Below, one piece after another: positions 36,901-50,986 of a DNA stretch of 64,000 bases. A model generated the notes under the pieces. The model was not told the origin of the DNA, ran no database searches, and worked only from the letters and a program-made list of their open reading frames with translations. How positions within the stretch are numbered: position 1 is the stretch's first letter; every line of letters begins with the position of its first letter. A program made the translations under genes and the position numbers. This DNA comes from Piper betle (taxonomy: Eukaryota; Streptophyta; Magnoliopsida; Piperales; Piperaceae). The stretch is taken from NCBI GenBank assembly GCA_033002965.1, contig JAURVB010013874.1:1-64000 (forward strand), written 5' to 3'.

Positions 36901-37900
36901 TGCAGATATGTCATACCAAAAGTTATGCTGGTCTTAGCAGACATCTAACTACTGTCTCTGAATTTCTAGGAGGATCCAGGTGAAAGCATTACTGATAGCG
37001 ATGAAGATGATTGTTCAGATGATGAGGATGCAAGTGACAAAAGTTTTTTTATAGTGCCTGATGGTTGTTTGTCAGAAAATGAGGTGCATTTAAGTTTATT
37101 AGTTTCCCACCTTGTTCAAGATAGCTATGTGGCATGTCATATTTGCATCACTAATATTCAGCAACCTTATTTTGCCTTGTTGGAGCTTTAGTTAGTTTGT
37201 CACTGCACTCCACACTTATTCAAAATCATGAATTTCAGGTGCAAAGGGAGGACCTTAGTCTTGCTTACTGTGCTCACACTCTTGACCATAAATATTGGTG
37301 AAGATAAAATAAAAATGTCAAATAGCATTTTACTTATGCAGCTGCTGTTTCTTTTTCCTCAGGGAGTTCAACCTGATAGTTCAGATCCAGATGAAGAATG
37401 CAAATACACATCATGTTACTTGCAACTAGAGGAAGAATCTGGGCTCAAAAATTTTCTTGAAAATCAAGGGTGTCTGATAAAATAGACCGAGCTTGCTCTT
37501 CGCAGAAACTTGCCTTTTGTAATGTCAAATCTTGCACTTGAAAAATCTTCAATTAAGATCAAAGGCCTGACTGGGAATTCCAGACTTGAACAAATGTGCT
37601 TGCAAGCTCAGAACATACGACCATGTTATCGAGGTGCATGTGTGAAGCTTCCAACTAATTGTAGCGATTTGACAAATGATGATCTGGATGATTGCATCGC
37701 AAATGAAACTGATGTAGTCGCAGTTGAAGGGACAATGACAGTGCCATCAGAATCTGACTTGCCACAATCATAGCAATCTCAAAAACCATGTCCGTAGAGC
37801 CTTTGAAGAATTCTGATCAAATTTCTGGGCGTCAAGAAAGAGATATTGAAAGAAGCTGGAATATCGACATCCTCTGGACCATTAATTACTCTTCTTACGC
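33913..37900 (+). pseudogene. FAS1: FASCIATA1 (CAF-1 large subunit) pseudogene, introns retained
   Basis: Intact FAS1 is the large subunit of the histone chaperone CAF-1, which loads H3-H4 behind replication forks. Blocks in family order: 33913-34422 (CLLEESRLPFKKL, DDESEACNWCWE); 34512-34608 (DLKFLPESQRGLFRIWRK, HERITALL); 35510-35655; 35734-35856 (Lys/Glu-rich); about 36030-36345 (MKQFLRRSK); 36457-36730 (LLQFYDSYRPAYYGS); about 36806-36888 (VGPRCPLEKDPLLDYDND, SDEEWIE); 36971-37082 (EDPGESITDSDEDD, VPDGCLSENE); 37363-37482; 37489-37895 (RLEQMCLQAQNIR). Damage: no in-phase acceptor for block 2, an A-run frameshift and stop after LLKK at about 35640, several frames in the Lys/Glu region, a stop after PPAVKT, and indels around 37470-37500. 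The copy is unprocessed. Homopolymer errors in the assembly could explain some, not obviously all, of this. Confidence 0.8.
34618..34889 (+). repeat. 136-bp tandem duplication in a FAS1-like intron
   Basis: 34618-34753 and 34754-34889 are virtually identical (ttcatctgatatgaaggtgt... to ...ggcttggaaataagt), exactly 136 bp apart. Confidence 0.93.
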
Positions 37901-39799
37901 AGCTGTTTTTGTACTAAGTTCACTGTGTTTTCAACAGTCATTATGCAAATGACTTGACTTCCACAATTTAATGGAGGAAAGGGACCTTCTGAATCAAACA
38001 AAATTGCCACCATTTTCTCCAAAAGTTTTTGGGTGGATCTTTCCCATCAAACAAACAGAGGAGCAGGTAGGAGAGTCTTCATATTGGAGAAACAATGTAC
38101 AGTGTAAATCATCAAAACTGTGATGATATATTTATTCTGTTCTCCCTGATAAGGGGGTCTCGGTTCGTTGTATATATGGTAAATACTAAGTGGATCAGCA
38201 TCTGTCTCTTGTTGTAAAGCTGCTGATCATAATGCTATCACGACTCTGAAGTTGGTATGAATTCTTCTTCCATCTCCAAACTATGATCTAGTTTAGAAAA
38301 CCACTTTGACACCACCGTTGAGCTTTTAAGAACCATAGAACTGCTGTGTGGTCCTGATATTATTTTGCTATGAGAAAGCTAGGATGATATGAAGGGGTAT
38401 AGTTTTTTTCTGTTTTATACATCAATTTATACTTTGTGCTTTGAGTAGGCTCCTTCTTCGCTTGAATTTACAGCTTCTTGATTGATGCTAAAGGTGAAAT
38501 TAAACTTGAATTAGCTTAGTTTTAATCGAACTATAATTTTTCAAGTATAATTTGACTCTATTTTAACTGACTAAAATATCTCAAGATATTTTTATAATAT
38601 TATGTAAAAATTATAATAGCCACGCTTTTTCAGATAATAATATTATTGTTTTGTTATTATATTAATTCTACTCAAATTAAAATACAATAAAAACGTTCGA
38701 AATCAAATTATTATATCTAGTGGAAAATTACAAATAAAATTTTAAAATCAAGTCAAATATAGAATTTAACAGAGAGCCGACAACTACCATAAAACGAGAC
38801 AAGGAAATTATTTTCTCTTTTTTCTCTCACTGTGAACATAAAGGAGATAATTTTCCTTTTTTAGAGGAAAATAAATTTCTTTTCTTTTTTTAGAGGAAAA
38901 TAATTTTCTTTTTTTAGAGGAAAATAATTTTCTTTTATTTTAGAGGAAAATATATTTTTTTGAAAAAAAAATAGAGAAAAAGACTGAGGGTGGAAAGGCG
39001 AGACGGCTCTGAGGAGAAGAAGGAGGAGACGCCTACCGAACGCGCCTTTGCGTCTCCGCCCCCATCCCTTCCCTCGCTTCTCACCCTAATCTCTGCCAAT
39101 CTTTCGCCTTTCCCGCCGGCGACGTCCCCCCTCGCCGGACTCCGGCGACAGTTGGAGCTGAGGCTCTTCTCCTCGTCTCCGTCTTCAATCATATGTATTT
39201 CTCTCTTCTGTATTTGTTTTGTCTTTTATCTTATTTGATACTAATTCTTACTGGCTTTACTTGAAAATGTGGGAGTGTTGATTGAATTGGAACTTTTGAT
39301 TGTTGAGTGAGTTAGGGTTCATTGTTTTTCCTAATGATGTTGAGATGCTAGGTTGTTTTGCTGAATTTTGGTTATTGGTACTTGGTCGGTTGTGGAACTG
39401 AGACTTGAAGCTGGTGCTAGTTCGAGATTGAGTTTCTAATTTCTGTTGATGTGTTTGAATTTGTTGTGGTATGAGTTGGTGCTGGTTTTGGGTGGGGGTG
39501 TTTTCGGTTTAAGGTTGTCAATCTTGTATTGCAATTTTAAGCAATGCGGTGAAATTATTAGCTTTTAGCTCCGTGATGGTTCTTATATTGAGTGTAGAAT
39601 TGGGAGGTGAGAATTGAATTGTTTTGAAACGCGAGTTGCAGCTAATTCTGGGTGGGGTGCTTTTGTTTAGGTTGTCAGCCCTAGAAATGCATGGATATAA
39701 GCTGGGAAAATGAGATGCGTTTGGGTGGTTGATTGGTGTGCTGTGGGGGGCAGATTATGAGGACTGTATGAAATTATGTGAGGTCTTGTTAATCGTCAC
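37901..39799 (+). other. Intergenic DNA, then leader exon and leader intron of the FRS gene
   Basis: 37901-38980 is AT-rich and includes four imperfect 'ttttagaggaaaataattttctt' repeats at about 38855-38955. The GC-rich pyrimidine-heavy block 38990-39190 looks like a non-coding first exon. A donor near 39197 and an acceptor GGGGGGCAG ending at 39753 would bound a leader intron of about 550 bp. The assignment is inference from composition and splice consensus. Confidence 0.45.
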
Positions 39800-39815
39800 A
39801 TGGATGTTAGATTAG
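39768..39815 (+). promoter_or_regulatory. Upstream ORF overlapping the FRS start codon
   Basis: An ATG at 39768 opens a 15-codon frame that ends TAG at 39813-39815, thirteen bases past the first base of the main ATG at 39800 and in another frame. A four-codon ORF (ATG AGG ACT GTA TGA, from 39757) lies just before it. If both are in the mature leader, ribosomes must scan past two ATGs to reach the main start. Confidence 0.5.
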
Positions 39816-42324
39816 AAGATGTTGTTTATTCGTCAACGTCAACTGCGGTCCAAGTTGAGGTCAAGGATAATGCAGATGGGCTCGTTGGGACCATTGACTC
39901 CGATGAAAATGTCAAATATGTTTTCGAAGATATGGAAACTGAAATGGAAGGCGATCACCATGTAGATGAAGGATATGTATCTGAGGATCAAGGCGGTGAA
40001 GTAAACACATCAGAAGACTTTAGTGCTCGGAAGGAAAATGAAGGTGAAGAACACGCAAATATTGAGCCATATGTGGGAATGGAGTTTGAGTCTCAATGTG
40101 CTGCTAGGTCATTCTATAATGACTATGCCAAGCGTGCTGGTTTTGGAACTCGTATTAGCTATTCGCATCGGTCTAAACGCGACAGGAAGATGATAGGTCA
40201 GCAATATGTCTGCGTAAAGGAGGGCTTTCCTGTGAACAAAGACGGACCATCTAAACTCCCTCGATCAAGTGCAAGGATTGGTTGTAAAGCATCCATGACT
40301 GTGAAGAGGGTGAACAGTGGGAAGTGGGTTGTTAAAGGATTTGAAAAGGAACATAATCATGAGTTAGCAAGTCCAGAAGAAGTGCAGTTCCTTCGGTCCC
40401 ATAGGGGAATATCCAATGCTGCTGTGAACTTGATCAGCAATATCCCCGGTTTAGCAGCCCATTTGAGTAACATCATTAATAAATCAGGTGGTAATTCTGA
40501 AGGGAAGAATCAAGTTAGTGTTGATGTACAGAATCATAGAAACCACAAGAAGGAGAACATTGCCAAGGATGATGCTCAGTTGATCTTGGAGTTTTTCAAC
40601 CATATGCAAAGTGAAAATCCCTTTTTCTTCTATGCCGTGCAATTTGGAAAAGGTGATTGTTTGGCTAATGCCTTCTGGGTTGATGCCAGATCAAGGATAG
40701 CTTATGAATCATTTGGTGATGTGGTTATTTTTGACACTACTTATCTGGCTGAAAAATATCAGGTTCCATTAACGACATTTTTTGGTGTAAACCACCATGA
40801 GCAACCCGTGTTATTTGGCTGTGCATTGCTGACAGACAGGACAAAGTCCTCATATATTTGGCTTTTTAAGTCATGGCTTGCAGCTATGCTTGGCCACCCT
40901 CCTCAATCAATTATTACTTGTCACAATAAAGTTATTCAAGCTGCTGTTACTGAGGTATTTCCTGATACAAACCATCGTTTTTGCTTGTGGGACATCCATA
41001 GAGAAGTGTCGGATAAGCTGGTGGAAATAGCAAGTGAGGCTGAAAGTTTTCTGGAAGAGTTCTTTAAGTGCATTTACCAAACTGATGAAAATGAATTTGA
41101 AACGAGTTGGGCTTTACTTCTTGACAAATTTGATCTTGGAAACAATGATTGGTTCCAGTTATTGTATGATGATCGAAATCATTGGGTGCCCGCATATTTG
41201 AAGCCTACTTTTTTTGCAGATATGCCAGCAGTCCCCAAAAGCCAACCCATGGAAGCTATTTTTGAAAGTTGTTTAAGTGACCAAACCACTTTGAGAGATT
41301 TCTTGAAGGACTACAATTTTACAATTGACAATTGGCTAGAGAAGGAAGTTGCAGCTGATCATGAAGTGCCCATTCTGACGATGTCCTCACCACTGGTGGC
41401 AAAGGTTGCATCACTTTACACCAAGGAAGTATTTGAAAAATTGCAAGTTGAATTAGGTGATTACTTCAACTATGTTCCAAACAGAGTTGCTGAGGAGGGA
41501 ACAATGAACATGTATGTGGTTGCAAAGTATGGTGAGGAGAAATCACACACTGTTACATTTGACTTTACGGATATGAGAGGAAGTTGTAACTGTCGGATGT
41601 TTGAGTTTACAGGGATTCTCTGCAGGCACATAGTAAGTGTACTTACAGTGGAACAGGTGGCTATGCTACCCTCTCATTACATCCTTAAAAGGTGGACAAG
41701 AAATGCACGGATTAGGGATGTGTTTGATGAATGCAATATTGATGTTTCAGGAAATTCTCGACAATCCGTTCTGACAAGGTACAATGATCTGTGTCACCGG
41801 TTCATTAGGCTTGCTGAAGAAGGGGCAAGATCGGTGCAGGGTTACAGCACAGCTGTGCGTTCACTACAAGCAACATTGAGGGAAGTGAATAACTTTAATA
41901 ACTGTACTGCTGGATCTGCACAGCCAAGCACACCAGTCAGGACAATTAACCATTTTGGAAGAACTGACGAAATCAATCAGCCTGTAAATCTGATGAATAT
42001 AATTTCTCAGAGCCCTAATCAATCAAAGACAAAAGGGCGCACTTCATCTAAAACCAAGGGGGCAATAGAGAAGGACACAAGAAGGATGAACACATGCAAC
42101 ACGTGTATGAAGCCTGGTCATAACAGTCGTACTTGCCCAACCTTGGCTAGTATGGAGCCAGACATCATTGAAGACATCCAACTGGTATTCATATCTACAA
42201 TCAGAATATTCTTGAATAAAATCAAATGGTTTTTATTTAACATTTTTTTCCCCCAAAATGTCAGGGGCAAATGGATTGGGGTATGTCACTTCCGTCGTTA
42301 AATCATGCCAGACAACCTTACTAG
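39800..42324 (+). CDS. FRS: FAR1-related sequence (FRS) protein, Mutator-transposase-derived transcription factor
   Basis: Two coding exons: 39800-42184 (795 codons) and 42265-42324 (19 codons plus TAG), giving 814 aa. The N-terminus is acidic (residues 1-88). The FAR1 DNA-binding domain spans about 89-189 (EPYVGMEFESQCAARSFYND, C and H residues to KEHNHEL). A MULE transposase-derived domain starts about 306 (VVIFDTTYLAEKYQVPLTTF, FCLWDIHREV). A SWIM zinc finger lies at about 596-615 (CNCRMFEFTGILCRHIVSVL). A C-terminal zinc knuckle (CNTCMKPGHNSRTC) lies at about 765. Family members are nuclear factors that include the phytochrome-A signalling activators FHY3/FAR1, recruited from MULE transposases. 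The paralogue is not identified. No flanking inverted repeats are seen, so it is a domesticated gene rather than a transposon. The second exon is tiny; without splicing, the frame reads into intron to 42301. Confidence 0.93.
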
Positions 42325-43216
42325 TGAGGAAAGGTGTGTAGCTGCCCTATGCAACTCTGCCAGTGTTCCTATTTTCCCTTAAAAACCTTTTCCTTCCAGT
42401 TGTATGATTTTGGGTGCATGGAGTTCTTTCGGCTGCTTTGAATTATTGTCAACCATTTATAAAAGTGTGTAGTTTTATACAAGGGCTTTGAGGCATCTTC
42501 CTCGAACAAATATTCTTTACGATTCTTATGATCTATATTTGGCTCATTTAGAAAAACGACTCATTTGCAGTTAAATCAACAAATGTGCAAAAATCATCTG
42601 ATGCATATTGTGCTCCCGGAGACGAGTTGAAAAGGCGGTTAACTTGATCTTTAGATTGTGGGAGGGCTGTCTTTTGTTGTATCTTGTTTCCTATGTGCCC
42701 TTCCATGCAGCTGTATGAGCAAATCGGCAACTTTACAATAAGTACCACCTGCCTTCAACACATCATGTTGTAACATCTTTCTTTGGCAACCTAGGATCGA
42801 CTGTCTGCTACACTGTTGGGGGAAGCATACTGTTTCTTCACCCTGGGAGGTCTACAATTATACGTGTTTGTGTATAAGTCAAGAATTTTCTCCAATATAT
42901 GACCAGAGTTGATTTTTTTTCCCGCTGCATCTGTGCAGTGCTTAGTCAACCCTATTGTAATTGTTTTTTTATTGTTTTTTAAAAAGCTTTGCCTTAATTC
43001 AAATTGCAAATTGCTTCCTTTATTGCATTTATATGTATATGTATGTTAATAATAATATCGATGGATGCCCTTAAATTCATTATGACCTCCTCTTAAAGTT
43101 ATTTTTTATTATTATAATGATGACCTCTTAAGTGTTTTTTTTTTTTTTGGCCAATCCTCTAAAAGGGTTGTTGGTGACAGTGAAGGCATGAGAAAAGGGT
43201 TGTTTTAAACAAGAGC
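42325..43216. other. 3' region of the FRS gene and AT-rich spacer
   Basis: Probable 3' untranslated sequence in the first few hundred bases. A T-run lies at about 43135-43149. No other gene is seen. Confidence 0.5.
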
Positions 43217-43950
43217 ATGCATTTACTGTGCTCAAGCACAGGCAAGCTGCCTGTGCTTGAGCTATCCAACCGTTGGATTCAATCCAACGATTGGATGAAA
43301 AAAGCGCCGCTGCCGGCACCCGCGTCGCCGCCGCCGATGCGTCGCCGCCACTCCGACAGACGCGACCCCTGCCCCGCCCGTCGCCGCCCTGGCCGACGGG
43401 GCGGCGACCCCTCCCCCCCCCACCACCGGCGGGGCGGCGGGTCTAGCCGCCCGCCTCTCCCTGGCGGCCCGCCACCCCGCGCGCGCCCCGCCCGCCGTTG
43501 CCGTCCCCCCGCCTGCCACCCCGCCGCACCCCCCCCGCCACCCTCGCCCCGTCCCCCGCCCGCCACCCCACCGCGCCACGCCCGTCTCCCGTCCCCGCCG
43601 CGCCACCCCGCCGCGCGCGCTCGGCCCTCGCCCGCCCCCCAACCGCGTCCCCTCGGCCCCCACCTGCCACCCCGCCGCGCCGCACCCCCTCGGCCCAGCC
43701 CGCCCCTCGCCGCGCCCCTCGCGTGGCGACCCGCGACCACGCGTGCCGCCTCCGGACCACCCCCGTCCCCTGTCGCCGCCGCCCCTGGCCGTCGTCGTTG
43801 CTGCCGCCGCCTCCGCCGTCGCTGCTGCGGCGGCGCCGGCGGCCACCCATGATGTTTGTTTTTTTGATCTTGGCCGTTGGATGCTAATCCAACGGCCAAG
43901 ATCAAACTTGAGCACATGCAAGCTGCCTGTGCTCAAGCACAGAAGGTTTT
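43217..43950. mobile_element. Hairpin-ended GC-rich element E1 (unclassified)
   Basis: The core (about 43300-43860) is extremely GC-rich and strongly C-biased on the plus strand, set abruptly in AT-rich DNA. Each end carries two palindromes. Left: 43230-43262 has 15-bp arms (GCTCAAGCACAGGCA) around a 3-base loop, and 43271-43289 has perfect 9-bp arms (CGTTGGATT). Right: 43866-43903 has perfect 17-bp arms (GATCTTGGCCGTTGGAT) around a 4-base loop, and 43907-43937 has 10-bp arms (CTTGAGCACA). The outer and inner motifs are the same at both ends. Open frames occur in nearly every frame of the core and are compositional. A (TA)n tract follows at about 43960. I recognise no transposon superfamily. 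Confidence 0.5.
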
Positions 43951-43989
43951 TTCCATACATATATATATATATATAGACACAGAGACATA

Positions 43990-44635
43990 GCTATGTCCGT
44001 ACTCCAGCACAGGCAGTTTGATTATGTGGAGCTTGGATTGGATGGATCAATAGATCAAAAAAGAGGGGGGTCGCCGGCGCCGCCACAGCAGCGACGACGG
44101 AGGGGGCGGGAAGGGTGCCTGGCCACGGTGATGGCCGGGGGGGGGGGCGGGCGGCGACGACAGGGGACGGGGTTGGTCCGGGGAGCAGCGGCAAGGTGGT
44201 CGCAGGTCGTCACGCGGGGCGCGGTGCGCGGCGGGCGGGGACGGGGTGGGGCGCTGCGCGCCGTTGCCACGGGGGGTGGGAGGGCGAGGTGGGCCGCGCA
44301 CCGTCGCGATCGACCCCGCTTTGGGAGGGTCGTGGCAATGGGGCAGCGGCCCCGACGGGGTGGAGGTGGTGTCGCCCGGCGGCAGGGCGGCTAGATCCGC
44401 CGCCCTGTCGCCGCCGGTGGTGGTTGGGGGGGGAGGGGAGGAGGGGTCGCCGCGAGGGGGGTTACGTCGCCGCCCCGTCGGCCGGGGACGGCGACGGGCG
44501 AGGCAGGGGGTGGCGTCGCTTCGGCCGGGGTGGCGGCGATGCATCGGCCAGCAGCGGCAGCGACACCACCCCGCTTTATCGAGCCGTTGGATTAATCCAA
44601 CGGCTGGAATACTGCAGCACAAGTCTTCTCTTTTA
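43990..44635. mobile_element. Hairpin-ended GC-rich element E2 (unclassified, related to E1)
   Basis: The core (about 44060-44575) is as GC-rich as E1 but G-biased on the plus strand. Its right end has a perfect 24-bp palindrome at 44582-44605 with the same CCGTTGGATT half-site, followed by CTGCAGCACAAG and then a (TA)n tract and 'gacaca', matching the flank of E1. Its left end (GTCCGTACTCCAGCACAGGCAG) resembles the outer motif but the palindromes are degenerate. The terminal motifs face the same way as in E1 although the core strand bias is opposite. No credible protein is encoded. Confidence 0.45.
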
Positions 44636-44839
44636 TATATATATATATAGACACACGCGTGTGTGTGTGAACATTTTCACCAAATGGGTTGTAAGAAACA
44701 TGTCTTGATTAGTTGTCGTTAATTTTTCCCCAAACAATTATTTTGTCATTAATTAAGTAGTGGTTGCTTAATGGGTAGGTGGTCAAATGAAAATAGCAAG
44801 CACAAGGAATGCTGTATAACATAATCATTCCTTCACAAA

Positions 44840-45172
44840 AACATCGTCCACAACCTCGCCGTCGCCTCCTCCTCGTCCGGACTGCAATCCCTCCGAGCCG
44901 TCGGGGTGGTGTTGATACAGCCGTTCTTCTGGTGGGAGGAGAGGACGGCGTCGGAGGTGCTGCTGACGAGAGCGCCGGTGCCGGTGGCGAGGGCGGACAG
45001 GATGTGGAAGGCGTTCCTGTATGCGTGGTGGGTGAAGGAGAGGGGGTGGTGGGGTAAGCATGGAGTTCATGGGTTCTATGTATTTCCGGAGCTGGCCAAG
45101 ACGCCATTGCTCATGACCTTGCTCGAGGCCTTCGTCGGCATGCACGGCGGTTGGTCTTCGTCGGCGGCGTAG
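44840..45172 (+). pseudogene. Carboxylesterase (CXE/GID1-like alpha/beta hydrolase) fragment
   Basis: The frame reads NIVHNLAVASSSSGLQSLRA, then VGVVLIQPFFWWEERTASE and APVPVARADRMWKAFLYA, then jumps to HGVHGFYVFPELAKTPLL and AFVGMHGG before TAG. These match the region just after the nucleophile loop and the C-terminus of plant carboxylesterases. The N-terminal half with HGG and the catalytic Ser loop is absent; the copy begins abruptly at the Asn after the Gly-Gly. The stretch with the catalytic Asp (normally between the two blocks) is missing. It is GC-rich like a monocot first exon. It abuts the E2 flank, so truncation may be linked to rearrangement there. Confidence 0.7.
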
Positions 45173-45346
45173 TCAGTGAGAAGATGATGATGCTCACATG
45201 GTTTGGATGGGAAGTCAACCCTGTGATTCACGTTGTTGTGCATATGTTGTTTGTTGATTATGACATGGAGAATTTATTAGTCTTGTTTTTCTACTAAAAT
45301 ATAGTAATAAATCCCACATTAGTCAAAAGAAATTTAATATAATATG

Positions 45347-45380
<34 letters not shown>

Positions 45381-46037
45381 ATCAAATCTTTTGTGCATTA
45401 ACAGTCTCAAATCCGGATAAACCAGAGAAATTGACCCAAAACCATCTTTATTTAGTATCTCTATCTTGGACACCTTTACTGTATAATTGGAAGAAAAAAT
45501 AATTCTTATTTAGGATCATATGGCTATAATATCGTATTTTATCATTACTTGATGAGGTGCAAGGTGAAGGTAGTGACTAAAAACTTCTTTACTATGGCAT
45601 GCATGTGCTCAGCATTACAGTTGGCCAACCCGATATTCTACGTTCTTCATGTCTTTCGTTTTCTTTCCTTCTGTCCACTTTGTGGGAAGAACAGTCTACA
45701 ATAGCAACCAAAAACCCAGCCTTTTGTTTTCTATGTCGATCGTGCATGAAGGCTTAAAAATACTGGATGACGGGCAACCAACAAGTTACATGTTTAGCAG
45801 GTAAAAGGATAGAATGTTTTTTCTCAGTATACTGCGTACGGGATAAAGTACATACGGTTCACATCTTAGTGTTTGATAGTTTATTTAGCTTACTGATTGC
45901 TTATTTCTGATCATCATTTGAGAAAGAAACATATGCATCAAAGATAAAAGAAACCGCAAGATTAGAAGACTTTGCCATGCCAAAATAATCAACGATGAAA
46001 CGTAGTTTCAAATTAACTTGCTCCTTTGAGATCAAAG
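45173..46037. other. Intergenic DNA with an AT microsatellite
   Basis: An (AT)n tract lies at about 45343-45378. The stretch just below 46037 should contain the 3' untranslated region of the OAS-TL gene. Nothing else is recognised. Confidence 0.5.
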
Positions 46038-49340
<3,303 letters not shown>

Positions 49341-49399
49341 GCTCGTGCTTCAACAAGCTCCCGCTGTTCTCTGGTCCAAGCCAATGGCTGGCCTCATCT

Positions 49400-49413
49400 T
49401 ATTATTATTAAAC

Positions 49414-49459
<46 letters not shown>

Positions 49460-49460
49460 T
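49400..49460 (+). repeat. (ATT)n microsatellite upstream of the OAS-TL start
   Basis: About twenty ATT units with one interruption (aaac near 49410), lying 60-120 bp upstream of the minus-strand ATG, so within its promoter or leader. Confidence 0.92.
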
Positions 49461-49868
49461 TATAAATAAATAGTTTATTATTTATTACTTTTACAATGTT
49501 AATTATAATTATAAAGGAATTTAACAAATTCTAGTTTTTTCCACATTTAATATTTTTAATATTTTGATATTTATTATGATATATTGATATATGTATATAA
49601 TGGTCGTGTTAAAATGTGTGCTTATTTTTATACTTTTAAGGGAATTGAATTTACTCAAATTTATTTAAAAATAGACACCCAGACTCAATGTATACATTAT
49701 TTGTTTTTATTATCTTCTTTTAAAGGATTGAGTATATATTATAGTTTTTGTACTTTTAATAAGTTTATAATATATATTTATAGAGTTGTAGATGCACGAT
49801 ATGTTAAACATTAAGCAATTGATTTGATTAATTTCTCATAAATTTAATAATAATAATTAACATGTAAG
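49461..49868. other. AT-rich spacer, nothing recognised
   Basis: Presumed OAS-TL promoter region next to the microsatellite, then AT-rich sequence up to the abrupt edge of the truncated LTR. Confidence 0.5.
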
Positions 49869-50915
49869 GGGTGCGTTCGGCGGATGATCCGGCGAATTTC
49901 CCACGAATCCAATTTTCCGAGCGGTTTTTCGGCGAGTGTCGGCGGTTTTTCGGCAGATTCCGGCGGTTTTCCGGCAATGATTCGGGACAGGGCAATCAGG
50001 GGGTCTATCGGCACCAGCTCGACGAGCTTGGTCCAATGGTGGTGTCAAACAAAGCAGCCGGGGCGGCGATGGCCGTCGGCGGCAGCGTCGAAAATGGGTG
50101 GCGGCGGCGGCGTGCTCCGATCAGGGCTGCGGCCGGCCTCGACGGCGGTCGGGATGATGGGGGAAACGTCGGCGACAGCGAGAGGGTGGTCGTCGGGGTC
50201 ACAGCGGCGGCGGCGCGGCCCGGACGGTGGCGAATCAGGCTCGGAGTGGCGACGGTCGAGGCGGCTTCGCGGCATCGTGGCGGCGCACCGGCAGGCGATC
50301 GGTGGCCGGGGTCGGTCGTGGCGGCACGGCGACTGCACGGCGGGGCAGGGCGGCGTTGATCAGTGGTTGTACGACGTCGGCGGCGGTGGCGACGAGCACG
50401 AGGCGGCGGCGGCTAGGGTTTTGGAGGAGGAAGGGTCGGGAATGGAGAAAATATACTCCAGTGGCAGTTTCGTAATTAAGTATTGACTCGATTCCTACTC
50501 GAGTCAAAATAATAACTAGTTCGTAATAAATTCTAAAAAAATATTAGAAAAATATGGAAAAATTCCATAAAATAAAACAAACACAACAACATCCAAATGG
50601 CATGCTCTATAACTAATAACCCACCCGAATATAATCCAACGCGTCCTAACGCGTTATTCGACCTAAAACTATTTCTACGATCAAACATATAAAAAGAAAA
50701 AAAATACTGCATACTTTCATATATTCTGATAACTCATTTCTCACCATCTTCTCGACGTTATCATCATATATTCAGGTACACCTGACTCTCATCGCTCATA
50801 ACTCACGGCTGGCCTCGACTTAGCACGCGGTTCATGAAACTGACTCGACTCGAACCAACGGTCGAACCGACTGGTTCGGTAACGTAAAACCCTGACTCGA
50901 GTCACGGGTTTTACA
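49869..50915 (-). repeat. Truncated 3' LTR of the gag-only element
   Basis: Begins TGTAAAACCCGTG (minus strand, 50915) and stops abruptly at about 49869 within the GC-rich block; the complete LTR continues past the equivalent point near 54893. It contains GC-rich pseudo-ORFs. Confidence 0.85.
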
Positions 50916-50928
50916 ACCTTCCCTCCTT
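50916..50928 (-). promoter_or_regulatory. Polypurine tract of the gag-only element
   Basis: AAGGAGGGAAGG directly before the LTR start, preceded by the aatttcgaggacgaaattt motif that often precedes the 3' LTR of plant Ty3/gypsy elements. The same pair of motifs sits before the second LTR start (55939 onward). Confidence 0.8.
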
Positions 50929-50986
50929 ATAAAAATTTCGTCCTCGAAATTTTAGATTAAGGAGGTTTCACTCTGGTAGCTATCTA

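Noticed and set aside
39800..42324. Reading the FRS gene as a live Mutator-like transposon
   Set aside because: FAR1 and zinc-knuckle domains with intact plant FRS architecture and no terminal inverted repeats nearby point to a domesticated gene.
43262..43960. Long overlapping open frames (up to 232 codons) on both strands in E1, and similar ones in E2 at 44047-44708
   Set aside because: The sequence is so GC-rich that stop codons are rare in all frames. The products are Pro/Arg/Gly/Ala strings with no domain, and frames overlap on both strands.
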